Below the pieces are notes generated by a model. It saw only the letters and a program-made list of their open reading frames with translations. It had not been told where the DNA came from and ran no database searches. Below are positions 8,649 to 17,046 of a stretch of DNA of 64,000 nt, piece by piece. The stretch's first letter is position 1. The number at the start of each line of letters is the position of its first letter. Origin of the DNA: Actinomadura rifamycini DSM 43936 (GTDB lineage: Bacteria > Actinomycetota > Actinomycetes > Streptosporangiales > Streptosporangiaceae); contig NZ_KE384300.1 in the NCBI RefSeq assembly GCF_000425065.1, positions 410,559 through 474,558 on the forward strand. Direction: 5' to 3'. A program made the translations under genes and the position numbers.

Positions 8649-9563
8649 GTGAAAAGGTTCACCGCATGGCGACGGCGCCCGTGGGCGGGCTACGCCGTCG
8701 TGCTGGCGGCCCTGGCGGCGATCGGCGTCATCTACGCCGGCTTCTCGCCGCAGACCGAGCGCGCCCAGGCGGCGGCGGGCAAGGCCCAGACCGCCGAGGA
8801 CATCGAGCATGGCCAGCAGCTGTTCAACAAGAACTGCGCGAGCTGCCATGGGCTCAACGGCGAGGGCACCAAGGACGCCGAGGGCAACTGGATCGCTCCC
8901 AGCCTCATCGGGGTCGGCGCGGCTTCCGTCGACTTCCAGGTCAGCACGGGCCGCATGCCCGCGATGAACCCTGGGGCGCAGATCCCGCGCAAGGACCCGA
9001 TCCCCGTGTTCGACACGACGATCTCGACGGACTACGAGGATCCGAAGGAGCGCGAGGAAGCCGAGAAGCGCAAGGCCGAAGCGGAGGACAACCTCCACGA
9101 CCTGATCGCCTACGTCGACTCCCTGGGCGGCGGCCCGCCGATCCCGCCGGAGTCGGTCACCGACCCCGAGGGCGGTGACGCCGCGCTCGGCGGCAAGCTG
9201 TTCCGCACCAACTGCGCCCAGTGCCACAACTTCACCGGTCAGGGCGGCGCCCTCACCGGCGGGAAGTACGCGCCGCCGCTCTCCAAGAGCGACGTCACGC
9301 CCACGCAGATCTACGAGGCCATGCTGACCGGTCCGCAGGCGATGCCGGTGTTCAACGACACCACGCTCTCGCCGAAGGACAAGCAGGCCATCATCGCCTA
9401 CCTGGTCGAGACCCGTGAGGAGCCGAACCCCGGTGGCTGGGGCCTCGGCCGCATGGGCCCGGTGAGCGAGGGCGTGGCCGGCTGGCTGTTCGGCATCGGC
9501 TTCCTGGTGCTGTCGGCCATGTGGATCACCGCGAAGAAGCCGAAGAAGCTGAAGAAGTCATGA
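8649..9563 (+). CDS. qcrC: Cytochrome bcc complex diheme cytochrome c subunit
   Basis: Electron carrier between the Rieske centre and the aa3 oxidase, anchored by N-terminal (GYAVVLAALAAIGVIYAGF) and C-terminal (FGIGFLVLSAMW) helices. Two CxxCH heme c sites are visible, NCASCHGL and NCAQCHNF, with axial Met in GRMPAMNP and QAMPVFND. A charged helix (EEREEAEKRKAEAEDN) lies between them. GTG 8649 (VKRFTAWRRRP) has GGGGA upstream and is preferred over ATG 8628. The stop codon overlaps the start of qcrA (ATGA). Confidence 0.95.
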   Translation: MKRFTAWRRRPWAGYAVVLAALAAIGVIYAGFSPQTERAQAAAGKAQTAEDIEHGQQLFNKNCASCHGLNGEGTKDAEGNWIAPSLIGVGAASVDFQVSTGRMPAMNPGAQIPRKDPIPVFDTTISTDYEDPKEREEAEKRKAEAEDNLHDLIAYVDSLGGGPPIPPESVTDPEGGDAALGGKLFRTNCAQCHNFTGQGGALTGGKYAPPLSKSDVTPTQIYEAMLTGPQAMPVFNDTTLSPKDKQAIIAYLVETREEPNPGGWGLGRMGPVSEGVAGWLFGIGFLVLSAMWITAKKPKKLKKS

Positions 9564-10675
9564 GCGACGACAACAAGGAGACCGCGGGCTCCCCGAGCCC
9601 GCGCGAGGAAGGCGGGCCGCGCGAACGCGTGATCGGCACGCCGTCCCCGGCGAGGGACAAGGCGCTCCTCGCCGAGGACGACATCTCCGCGCCCGCGGGC
9701 AGCGGAGAGCAGCTGGACGAGCAGTCGGCGAGGCGCGCGGAGCGCGTCGTCGCCCTGCTCTTCCTGCTGGCGTTCGCGGCGAGCGTCGCCTTCATCGCGT
9801 ACTACATCGGCTGGAGCGGCCGCGACGGCGGGATGCACGGCATCCTGCGCGCCCAGGAGTCGAACTTCTGGCTGGGCGGCACGATGGCCGCCGCGTTCCT
9901 GCTGATGGCGGCCGGCGTCACCCTCTGGGTGCGCCGCCTGATGACCAGCAAGCCGATCACGCAGGAGCGGCACGAGCTGGTCAGCGACGCGGAGACGCGC
10001 GCGGCGTTCACCCAGGACTTCCTGGAGGGCGCCGCCGACAGCGGCATCACCAAGCGGCCGCTGCTGCGCCGGACGCTGCTGCTGGCCGCCGCGCCGCTGG
10101 GCCTGGCCCCGCTGGTGCTGCTGCGCGACCTCGGCCCGCTGCCGGAGAAGCGGCTGCGCCACACGCACTGGGCCGCGGCCGTGGAGAAGGCGAAGCAGGA
10201 GGGCAAGAAGGGCGTCCGCCTGGTGGTGGACGGCACCCACAAGCCCCTCAAGGTCAGTGACTTCGCCACGCCCGGCTCGATGATCACGGTGCTGCCCGAG
10301 GGCCTCGAGGAGCAGGTCGACGAACACGACGTGCTCACCGAGGTCGCCAAGGCCGTCACCATCCTGATCAACGTGCCGGCGGGCGACTTCAAGCCCGCCG
10401 AGGGCCGGGAGAACTGGCACGTCAACGGGATCGTCGCGTACTCGAAGGTCTGCACGCACGTCGGCTGCCCGGCGGCCCTGTACGAGCAGACGACGCACCA
10501 CATCCTGTGCCCGTGCCACCAGTCGACCTTCGACGCCACGGACGCGGCGAAGGTGGTCTTCGGCCCGGCCGCGCGGCCGCTGCCGCAGCTGCCGCTCAGC
10601 GTCGAGGACGGGTACATCATCGCGACGAGCGACTTCCCCGAGCCCGTCGGCCCGAGCTTCTGGGAGCGCGGATGA
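9560..10675 (+). CDS. qcrA: Cytochrome bcc complex Rieske iron-sulfur subunit
   Basis: Oxidises menaquinol together with QcrB. The 371-residue protein has three predicted membrane helices, as in the actinobacterial family, and a C-terminal Rieske domain with both cluster motifs, CTHVGC and CPCHQS, about 20 residues apart, followed by GPAARPLPQLPL. The N-terminus is a long acidic cytoplasmic tail. It is translationally coupled on both sides: ATG 9560 overlaps the qcrC stop, and its own stop overlaps qcrB. Confidence 0.96.
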   Translation: MSDDNKETAGSPSPREEGGPRERVIGTPSPARDKALLAEDDISAPAGSGEQLDEQSARRAERVVALLFLLAFAASVAFIAYYIGWSGRDGGMHGILRAQESNFWLGGTMAAAFLLMAAGVTLWVRRLMTSKPITQERHELVSDAETRAAFTQDFLEGAADSGITKRPLLRRTLLLAAAPLGLAPLVLLRDLGPLPEKRLRHTHWAAAVEKAKQEGKKGVRLVVDGTHKPLKVSDFATPGSMITVLPEGLEEQVDEHDVLTEVAKAVTILINVPAGDFKPAEGRENWHVNGIVAYSKVCTHVGCPAALYEQTTHHILCPCHQSTFDATDAAKVVFGPAARPLPQLPLSVEDGYIIATSDFPEPVGPSFWERG

Positions 10676-12312
10676 GCGACACGACGGCTCCGAAGGCGAT
10701 CGAGGGCTCGCTCGGCTTCATCGACGAGCGCCTCGGCTCGACGAGCTTCTTCAGGCGGAACGTCAAGAAGGTCTTCCCGGACCACTGGTCGTTCATGCTG
10801 GGCGAGATCGCCCTGTACTCGTTCATCATCCTGCTGCTGACCGGGACGTTCCTGACGCTCTGGTTCAAGCCGAGCATGGTCGAGGTCGTCTACCACGGCT
10901 CTTACGAGCAGCTCCAGGGCGTCAAGATGTCCGAGGCGTACGCCTCGACGCTGCACATCAGCTTCGACGTCCGCGGCGGCCTGCTCATGCGGCAGATCCA
11001 CCACTGGGCCGCGATCCTGTTCATGGCGTCGATCCTGGCGCACATGCTGCGGGTGTTCTTCACGGGCGCGTACCGCAAGCCGCGCGAGCTGAACTGGCTG
11101 ATCGGCATCACCATGTTCATCCTGGGGATGCTGGAGGGCCTGTTCGGCTACTCGCTGCCGGACGACCTGCTGTCGGGCACCGGTCTGCGGATCACCCAGG
11201 GCGTCCTCGAGGCGATCCCGCTGGTCGGCACCTACGGGTACATGTTCCTGTTCGGCGGCGAGTTCCCGGGCACGGACATCGTCCCGCGGCTCTACATGCT
11301 GCACATCCTGCTGATCCCGGGCATCATCCTCGCCCTGGTGACCGCGCACATGATGATCATGTGGCACCAGAAGCACACCGCGATGCCGGTCAAGCACCAG
11401 ACCGAGAAGCAGGTGTACGGCTACCCGTTCTACCCGGTCTTCATGGCCAAGACGGGCGCCTACTTCCTGTTCACGTTCGGTGTGCTGGCGCTGATGGGGG
11501 CGTTCTTCCAGATCAACCCGATCTGGCTGTTCGGCCCGTACGACCCGGGGGCGATCTCCGCCGGGTCGCAGCCCGACTGGTACATGGGCGTCCTGGAAGG
11601 CTCGCTGCGGCTCATGCCGGGGTGGGAGACCAGCGTGTGGGGCCACACGATCAGCTGGAACGTCCTGATCCCGGCGGCGCTGCCCCTCGGCATCGTGTTC
11701 GGCGGCGCGATGGCGTGGCCGTTCATCGAGCAGTGGGTGACCGGCGACCGCCGCAGCCACCACGTGAACGACCGTCCGCGCAACGCCCCGGTCCGCACCG
11801 GGATCGGCATGGCGGCCGTCACGTTCTACGGGATGTTCTGGCTGGCCGGCGCGAACGACGTCATCGCGGAGAAGTTCCACGTGTCGCTGTTCGCCACGAC
11901 GTGGTTCTTCCGGGTCGCGATCTTCGTCGGGCCGGTGCTCGCGTACATCATCACGAAGCGGATCTGCCTCGGCCTGCAGCGCAAGGACGCCGACACCCTC
12001 GGGCACGGCGTGGAGAGCGGCATCATCACGATGTCGCCCGAGGGCAAGTTCGCCGAGCGGCACGAGCCCGCCAAGGAGGAGGAGCGCGCCAAGCTCCTCG
12101 CCAAGGAGAGCGCCCGTCCGCCGGCGCCGACGAAGGACGCGCAGGGCATTCCCGCGCCGGCCGCCAAGGGGCCGCTCGGGCACCTGCGCGCCCGCCTCAA
12201 CCGGGCGTGGAACATCGACGACATCCCCGTCGAGGAGCACGGCCACGAGGAGAACGGCCACGGCGGCCACGCCGAGGTCGAGAGCGGCGAGGAGTCCAAG
12301 AGCTCCAAGTAG
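10672..12312 (+). CDS. qcrB: Cytochrome bcc complex cytochrome b subunit
   Basis: Menaquinol:cytochrome c reductase core (546 residues). Heme-ligand histidines lie in MRQIHHWAAILFMASILAHMLR and in the paired helix HILLIPGIILALVTAHMMIMWHQKH. PDWYMG replaces the PEWY signature of the Qo site, as in other actinobacteria. After the last helix there is a charged extension of over 60 residues ending in a His/Glu-rich tail (EEHGHEENGHGGHAE). Rho-independent termination follows at 12347-12380, closing the ctaE-qcrCAB operon. Confidence 0.96.
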   Translation: MSDTTAPKAIEGSLGFIDERLGSTSFFRRNVKKVFPDHWSFMLGEIALYSFIILLLTGTFLTLWFKPSMVEVVYHGSYEQLQGVKMSEAYASTLHISFDVRGGLLMRQIHHWAAILFMASILAHMLRVFFTGAYRKPRELNWLIGITMFILGMLEGLFGYSLPDDLLSGTGLRITQGVLEAIPLVGTYGYMFLFGGEFPGTDIVPRLYMLHILLIPGIILALVTAHMMIMWHQKHTAMPVKHQTEKQVYGYPFYPVFMAKTGAYFLFTFGVLALMGAFFQINPIWLFGPYDPGAISAGSQPDWYMGVLEGSLRLMPGWETSVWGHTISWNVLIPAALPLGIVFGGAMAWPFIEQWVTGDRRSHHVNDRPRNAPVRTGIGMAAVTFYGMFWLAGANDVIAEKFHVSLFATTWFFRVAIFVGPVLAYIITKRICLGLQRKDADTLGHGVESGIITMSPEGKFAERHEPAKEEERAKLLAKESARPPAPTKDAQGIPAPAAKGPLGHLRARLNRAWNIDDIPVEEHGHEENGHGGHAEVESGEESKSSK

Positions 12313-12346
12313 CCGGGCCGCCGCCCCGCGGCACCGCTGAGCGCTG

Positions 12347-12385
12347 AGGGCCCGCCACCGGACGACCGGTGGCGGGCCCTCGGCT
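12347..12385 (+). terminator. Rho-independent terminator after qcrB
   Basis: A perfect 15-bp stem (12347-12361 with 12366-12380) and a 4-nt loop are followed by CGGCTTTTG. Confidence 0.85.
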
Positions 12386-12390
12386 TTTGT

Positions 12391-12420
12391 CGCGACTCGC
12401 CTTTTGGCGCGACTCGCCTT
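12391..12420. repeat. Direct repeat CGCGACTCGCCTT
   Basis: The 13-mer occurs at 12391-12403 and 12408-12420, a 17-bp period, just upstream of the mannosyltransferase promoter. It could be a regulator site or slippage; nothing decides it. Confidence 0.4.
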
Positions 12421-12480
12421 CGCCGCGCGGCGCCCGGCCGGTGACGTGCGGGGACCCGGCCGTCCCTATCCTTGGCAGCG

Positions 12481-13653
12481 ATGACCAAGACCCTCGTCGT
12501 GACCAATGACTTCCCGCCCCGCCCCGGCGGCATCCAGGCGTTCGTGCACGCCCTGGCGCTGCGCCGCCCGCCCGGTTCGGTGGTGGTGTACGCGCCCGCG
12601 TGGGAGGGCGCCGCGCGCTTCGACGCCGAGCAGCCGTTCCCCGTCGTCCGCCATCCGGGCTCGCTGATGCTGCCGGAGCCGGGCGTGCTGCGGCGGGCGG
12701 CGGACCTGCTGCGCGCCGAGGACTGCGACTCCGTCGTGTTCGGCGCGGCTGCCCCGCTGGGGCTGCTGGCCCCGGCGCTGCGGCGGCGCGGCGCGCGTCG
12801 GCTGGTCGGCATCACGCACGGGCACGAGGCCGGCTGGGCGGCGCTGCCCGTCGCGCGGACCCTGCTCGGCCGGATCGGGGACGGCGTCGACACCCTCACG
12901 TACCTGGGGGAGTACACGCGGTCCCGGATGGAGCGGGCGCTGAGCCCGGCCGCGGCGGCGCGGATGGCGCACCTGGCGCCGGGCGTGGACGACACGGTGT
13001 TCCGGGCGGGGGCGGGCGGCGCGGACGTCCGCGACCGGTACGGGCTCGCCGGCCGCCCCGTGGCGGTGTGCGTGTCGCGGCTGGTGCCGCGCAAGGGGCA
13101 GGACGCGCTGGTCCACGCGTGGCCGCGGGTGCTGCGGCGGGTCCCGGACGCGGCGCTGCTGCTGGTGGGCGGCGGCCCGTACCGCGCCGAGCTGGAGCGG
13201 CTGGCGGCGTCCCTCGGGGTGTCCCGCTCGGTCGTCTTCACGGGGAGCGTGCCGTGGGAGGAGCTGCCCGCGCACTACGACGCGGGCGACGTCTTCGCGA
13301 TGCCGTGCCGCACCCGCCGCCGCGGCCTGGACGTCGAGGGGCTCGGCATCGTGTACCTGGAGGCGTCCGCGACGGGGCTGCCGGTCGTGGCGGGCGACTC
13401 GGGCGGCGCGCCCGACGCCGTCCTGGACGGGGAGACGGGCGCGGTGGTGCCGGGGCGGTCGGTCGCCCGGGTCGCCGCCGCCGTCGCGGACCTCCTCGCC
13501 GACCCCGCGCGGGCCCGCGCGATGGGCGCGGCGGGGCGCGCGTGGGTCGAGCGGGAGTGGCGCTGGGAGATCCAGGCGGCGCGGCTGGGAACGCTGCTCG
13601 ACGGCCGGGGAAATAGCGCCTCCGGGCGCGTACCGCGTCCGGGCCCCGGGTGA
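12481..13653 (+). CDS. pimB: GDP-mannose-dependent phosphatidylinositol monomannoside mannosyltransferase (PimB'-type GT4)
   Basis: GT-B fold glycosyltransferase of 390 residues that by synteny with Rv2188c adds the second mannose to phosphatidylinositol mannoside on the cytoplasmic face. The N-terminus has the sugar-acceptor Gly-rich loop FPPRPGGIQAF. The GDP-mannose domain has VSRLVPRKGQD, and the E-x7-E region reads DVEGLGIVYLEASATGLPVVAGDSGG. ATG 12481 lies about 8 nt after TATCCT. Other GT4 acceptors cannot be excluded from sequence, but the position next to fadD15-type and acyltransferase genes supports the call. Confidence 0.85.
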   Translation: MTKTLVVTNDFPPRPGGIQAFVHALALRRPPGSVVVYAPAWEGAARFDAEQPFPVVRHPGSLMLPEPGVLRRAADLLRAEDCDSVVFGAAAPLGLLAPALRRRGARRLVGITHGHEAGWAALPVARTLLGRIGDGVDTLTYLGEYTRSRMERALSPAAAARMAHLAPGVDDTVFRAGAGGADVRDRYGLAGRPVAVCVSRLVPRKGQDALVHAWPRVLRRVPDAALLLVGGGPYRAELERLAASLGVSRSVVFTGSVPWEELPAHYDAGDVFAMPCRTRRRGLDVEGLGIVYLEASATGLPVVAGDSGGAPDAVLDGETGAVVPGRSVARVAAAVADLLADPARARAMGAAGRAWVEREWRWEIQAARLGTLLDGRGNSASGRVPRPGPG

Positions 13654-13657
13654 CAGG

Positions 13658-14473
13658 ATGCCTGATATGGAGAACGCGCACGTCGAGGACGCATGGGTCC
13701 GGGTTCCGGGGGCGGCCGCCCGCTGGCTGGAGCAGCTCGATCCCGAGCACGGGTACAGCGGGTTCCAGCCGCCGCGCCGTCCCGACGCGGCTTGGGTGCT
13801 GCACGCGATGTACGCGTGGGAGGAGGGGCTCGTCACCACGACGCACGACGACCTCCACAAGTCGATGGCCGAGGCCGGGCTGACGGGGGCGCCGCGGCTG
13901 CCGGAGCCGGTGAGCGACGTCAGCGAGCTGCTGCAGGGCGCGATCGACACCGGCACCGACCTCGGGCGCACGGGGCATCCGGGGGAGGGGTGGCGGCGGC
14001 TGCGGTGGCGGGAGCTGGCGCGCGGTTTCGGGGAGCCGGTCGTCCCGGAGGGGAAGCTGCCGGGGAACCGCTGCCTGCGGCAGGCGCACCCGGCGGGGAG
14101 CTGGTCGGCGGCGATCCGGCCGCCCGCCGAGGGCTGTTTGGACCGGGAGAGCTGGCAGCGGCTGATCGGGGTGCTGCTGCGGTACACGCCGTCGGGCGCG
14201 GGGACCCGCTGCCTGGCGTACTACTGCCCGCTCGTGACGAACGAGTGGGAGGAGGACACCGTGCTCGTCGGGCGGCTCGGGGACGCGGGCCCGCTGTACG
14301 ACCACCCGTCCATGAACAGCTGCCCGTCCAACCTGTGGCCGGAGGACCGGTCCTGGATCGTGTACTGCGACTGGGACCTGTGGGGGACGAAGATCGTCGG
14401 TCCGGCCGCGCTGGTCGAGGCGGTGCTGGCCGATCCCGAGCTGGAGGGCGTCCGGCTGCCCTGGACGAGCTGA
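13658..14473 (+). CDS. Conserved hypothetical protein
   Basis: A 271-residue soluble protein I do not recognise. It is rich in Trp and acidic residues and has no signal peptide or membrane helix. Notable segments are WVLHAMYAWEEGLVTTTHDDLHK, YTPSGAGTRCLAYYCPL and DRSWIVYCDWDLWGTKIVG. The last resembles the C-terminal strand region of actinomycete immunity-like or SMI1/SUKH-type proteins, but the similarity is too weak to assign. The start could be ATG 13658 or ATG 13667. It overlaps neither neighbour and follows the mannosyltransferase by 4 bp, so it may be cotranscribed. Confidence 0.6.
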   Translation: MPDMENAHVEDAWVRVPGAAARWLEQLDPEHGYSGFQPPRRPDAAWVLHAMYAWEEGLVTTTHDDLHKSMAEAGLTGAPRLPEPVSDVSELLQGAIDTGTDLGRTGHPGEGWRRLRWRELARGFGEPVVPEGKLPGNRCLRQAHPAGSWSAAIRPPAEGCLDRESWQRLIGVLLRYTPSGAGTRCLAYYCPLVTNEWEEDTVLVGRLGDAGPLYDHPSMNSCPSNLWPEDRSWIVYCDWDLWGTKIVGPAALVEAVLADPELEGVRLPWTS

Positions 14474-14494
14474 ACCGCCGGCGTCCCGCCCGGG

Positions 14495-15679
14495 TCACGC
14501 GGGCCCGCGGCGGGACGCGGCGACCAGCAGGGCCCCGGCGGCGAGCAGCGCGGCGAGGACGAGCCCCAGCGCGCGCAGCCCGTGGCCGGTCAGCGCCGCG
14601 GCGAGCTGCGGCCCGAGGCTGGCGCCCGCGAACAGCAGCGCGCTGTGCAGCGAGACGGCCGGGGCCCGCGCGGCGCCCGCCCGCGCGACGACGATGTCGA
14701 TGAGGCCGGGGGCGGCGACGGCGGTGCCCGCGGTGACGAGCATCAGCAGCAGCGCGAGCCCGAGGGTCCCGGGCTCCAGCAGGCCGACGAGCGCGACGCC
14801 GGCCGCCGCCAGCGCGAGCGCCGCGGCGGCCCGCACGGGCCCGGGGACGCGGGCGAGCCGGGCGGTGAGGAACGGGACCGCGAGGATGACGGGCAGCGCG
14901 CTCGCGCGCAGTTCCAGCAGCCCGGTGGTGCCGGTGAGCTGCAGCCCGGTGTAGACCGCGACGAACGGTCCGAGCACGACGGGGACGGCGAGGAACAGCG
15001 GCCACAGGCCGGGGGCGGGCAGCAGCCGCAGCATGGTGCGGTAGGCGGCGAGGGGCGAGCCTCCGCCGGACGGGCCGTCCGGCAGCAGGATCCGGGAGAG
15101 GGCGAAGGCCGCGGCGGCGAACGCGGCGCCGCCGGCGAGGAAGAACGCCCGCCAGCCGAACGCGGCGGCGAGGCCCTGCGCGGCGAGCTGGCCGACGACG
15201 GCGGCGGCGAGGAAGCCGGTGGTCATCGCGGTGACGGTGACGAGCCTGCGGTGCGGCGCGACGCGCTCGCCGACGTAGGCCATCGCGACGGGCGGGAACG
15301 CGCCGATGGTGACGCCCTGCAGGACGCGGAGCACGATGCCGATCCCGGCGGACGGCGCCGCGGCGACGAGCGCGGTGGTGACGGCGGTCGCCGCGACGCC
15401 GCCGACCATGACGCGGCGCCGTCCGAACCGGTCCGACAGCGGTCCGAACAGCAGGAACCCGGCGGCGTACCCGAACCCGAACACGCTGACGAGCCAGGTC
15501 AGGGACGCCGGGCCGGCGTTCCAGCCGGACGCGGCGCGGTCGAGCAGCGGGATCATCCCGTACAGCTGGCTCGTGGCGAGCAGCGCGGTGGCCGAGAGGA
15601 CCGCCAGGGTCGCTCCGAACGGCGCGTGACCGGTGTCGGCCGCGGGCGAGGGGGGCGCGGTGGCGAGGGGGGAGGACAT
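14495..15679 (-). CDS. MFS drug/metabolite efflux transporter
   Basis: A 394-residue, 12-helix major facilitator. The loop 2-3 signature GFGYAAGFLLFGPLSDRFGRRRVMVGG and the following VLRVLQGVTIGAFPPVAMAYVGERV place it near the YnfM/AraJ-like DHA1 exporters. It is divergent from a TetR gene, with two operator copies between them, which suggests drug- or metabolite-induced efflux. ATG 15679 is preferred because the upstream GTG 15721 lies inside the operator. Confidence 0.85.
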   Translation of the reverse strand: MSSPLATAPPSPAADTGHAPFGATLAVLSATALLATSQLYGMIPLLDRAASGWNAGPASLTWLVSVFGFGYAAGFLLFGPLSDRFGRRRVMVGGVAATAVTTALVAAAPSAGIGIVLRVLQGVTIGAFPPVAMAYVGERVAPHRRLVTVTAMTTGFLAAAVVGQLAAQGLAAAFGWRAFFLAGGAAFAAAAFALSRILLPDGPSGGGSPLAAYRTMLRLLPAPGLWPLFLAVPVVLGPFVAVYTGLQLTGTTGLLELRASALPVILAVPFLTARLARVPGPVRAAAALALAAAGVALVGLLEPGTLGLALLLMLVTAGTAVAAPGLIDIVVARAGAARAPAVSLHSALLFAGASLGPQLAAALTGHGLRALGLVLAALLAAGALLVAASRRGPA

Positions 15680-15694
15680 GCCCCGGGACGGTAG

Positions 15695-15730
15695 CCAACC
15701 AACTGGTTGGATGTCAACCAACCGGTTGGT
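15695..15730. promoter_or_regulatory. TetR operator: two copies of AACCAACYGGTTGG
   Basis: AACCAACTGGTTGG (15697-15710) and AACCAACCGGTTGG (15716-15729) are repeated at a 19-bp period. The second lies within the perfect 14-bp palindrome ACCAACCGGTTGGT (15717-15730). The site overlaps the -35 region of the leaderless tetR promoter (TACGAT 15742-15747) and the start region of the MFS gene, so it can repress both directions. Confidence 0.8.
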
Positions 15731-15741
15731 GCAGAGTTCGG

Positions 15742-15747
15742 TACGAT
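15742..15747 (+). promoter_or_regulatory. -10 box of leaderless tetR transcript
   Basis: TACGAT ends 6 nt before ATG 15754. The operator palindrome 15717-15730 occupies the -35 position. Confidence 0.5.
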
Positions 15748-15753
15748 GCGCCC

Positions 15754-16347
15754 ATGCCGAAGAACACCGCGACCACCACCAGGGACGCGCTGCTCGGCGC
15801 CGCCCGCGAGGAGTTCGCCGCGCACGGGATCGCCGGTGCGCGCGTCGACCGCATCGCCGTCCGCGCCGGCGTCAACAAGGAGCGGATCTACGGCTACTTC
15901 GGCAGCAAGGAGAAGCTGTTCGACGCCGTCATGAAGGTCGCGCTCGACGAGTTCGCCGAGATGAACGCCGAGCTCGGGGACGATCCGGTCGCGTACGTCG
16001 GCGAGGCGTTCGACCACTACCGCGAGCACCCCGACCTGCTGCGGCTGCTGATGTGGGAGGCGCTGTACGACCGCTCCGGCGCGCTGCCCGACCAGCCGTG
16101 GCGGGCGGAGCGCTGCGAGCGGAAGGCCGCGTCGCTCGCGGAGCGGCTGGGAGAGGAGCCGTCACCCGAGGTGGGGCGCGCGGTGCTGTCCCTGCTCGGG
16201 CTCGCGATGATGCCGCTGGCGATGCCGCAGCTCGCCGAGCTGCTCGGCGTGAAGCCGGACTCCCCCGAGGCGGTCGCGGCGATGCGCGAGCACGTCATGG
16301 GCTTCGCCCGCGCGGCGCTGGCGGGCCGCGGCGCCGCGTCCGGCTGA
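15754..16347 (+). CDS. TetR family transcriptional repressor
   Basis: The 197-residue protein has the TetR helix-turn-helix at residues about 10-55 (ARVDRIAVRAGVNKERIYGYFGSKEKLFDAVM) and a ligand-binding helical domain containing HYREHPDLLRLLMWEAL. It most likely represses itself and the divergent MFS exporter through the duplicated AACCAACYGGTTGG operator. The ligand is unknown. The N-terminus is short, consistent with leaderless translation from 15754. Confidence 0.9.
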   Translation: MPKNTATTTRDALLGAAREEFAAHGIAGARVDRIAVRAGVNKERIYGYFGSKEKLFDAVMKVALDEFAEMNAELGDDPVAYVGEAFDHYREHPDLLRLLMWEALYDRSGALPDQPWRAERCERKAASLAERLGEEPSPEVGRAVLSLLGLAMMPLAMPQLAELLGVKPDSPEAVAAMREHVMGFARAALAGRGAASG

Positions 16348-16368
16348 GGGCGCCGCCGCGGCCCGCCG

Positions 16369-16374
16369 TAGGAT
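16369..16374 (+). promoter_or_regulatory. -10 box of leaderless transcript
   Basis: TAGGAT ends 6 nt before ATG 16381. Confidence 0.45.
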
Positions 16375-16380
16375 CGCCTC

Positions 16381-17043
16381 ATGGACGTAGTGATCGCGGG
16401 CGGGCACGGGCAGATCGCGTTGCGGCTGTCCCGGCTGCTCGCCGCACGGGGGGACACGGTCCGGGGGCTGATCCGCAACCCGGACCACACGGACGACCTG
16501 AGGGAGGCCGGGGCGGAGCCGGTCGTGTGCGACCTGGAGGAGGCGGCCGTCGAAGAGGTCGCGGGCCTGCTCGACGGCGCGGACGCCGTCGTGTTCGCCG
16601 CCGGGGCCGGACCGGGCAGCGGGGCGGCGCGCAAGGACACCGTCGACCGGGCCGCCTCGGTGCTCGCGGCGGACGCGGCGGAGCGGGCCGGGGTCCGCGA
16701 CTTCCTGCAGATCTCGGCGATGGGCGCGGGCGAGCCGACCGACCCGTCCCGCGGCGAGGTGTGGGCCGCCTACGCGAAGGCCAAGGGGGAGGCCGAGGAC
16801 GACCTGCGCGCGCGGGACGCCCTCGACTGGCTGATCCTGCGCCCGGGCCGCCTCACCGACGACCCGGGCACCGGGCTGGTGCGCCTGGGGGAGCCGCCGA
16901 TCGGGCACGGCGCCGTCACGCGCGACGACGTCGCCGCTGCCCTGGTGGCGCTGCTCGACGAGCCGCGCGTGCGGCGCCGCACCCTCGACCTGCTCAACGG
17001 CGGGACGGAGGTCGGCGCCGCCGTCGCGGACCTGCGCGGGTAG
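16381..17043 (+). CDS. NAD(P)-binding atypical SDR (NmrA/YwnB-like)
   Basis: A 220-residue Rossmann protein. The N-terminus VIAGGHGQIALRLSRLL is the dinucleotide-binding loop (GxxGxxx), with a following RxD-type second strand (VVCDLEEAAVEEV). FAAGAGPGSG matches the NAG region, and YAKAKGEAEDDLRARDALDWLILRPGRLTDDPGTG is typical of NAD(P)H-binding family PF13460. The catalytic Tyr-Lys pair is YAKAK. The substrate is unknown. It is followed after 3 bp by the convergent fadD gene. Confidence 0.8.
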   Translation: MDVVIAGGHGQIALRLSRLLAARGDTVRGLIRNPDHTDDLREAGAEPVVCDLEEAAVEEVAGLLDGADAVVFAAGAGPGSGAARKDTVDRAASVLAADAAERAGVRDFLQISAMGAGEPTDPSRGEVWAAYAKAKGEAEDDLRARDALDWLILRPGRLTDDPGTGLVRLGEPPIGHGAVTRDDVAAALVALLDEPRVRRRTLDLLNGGTEVGAAVADLRG

Positions 17044-17046
17044 GGG

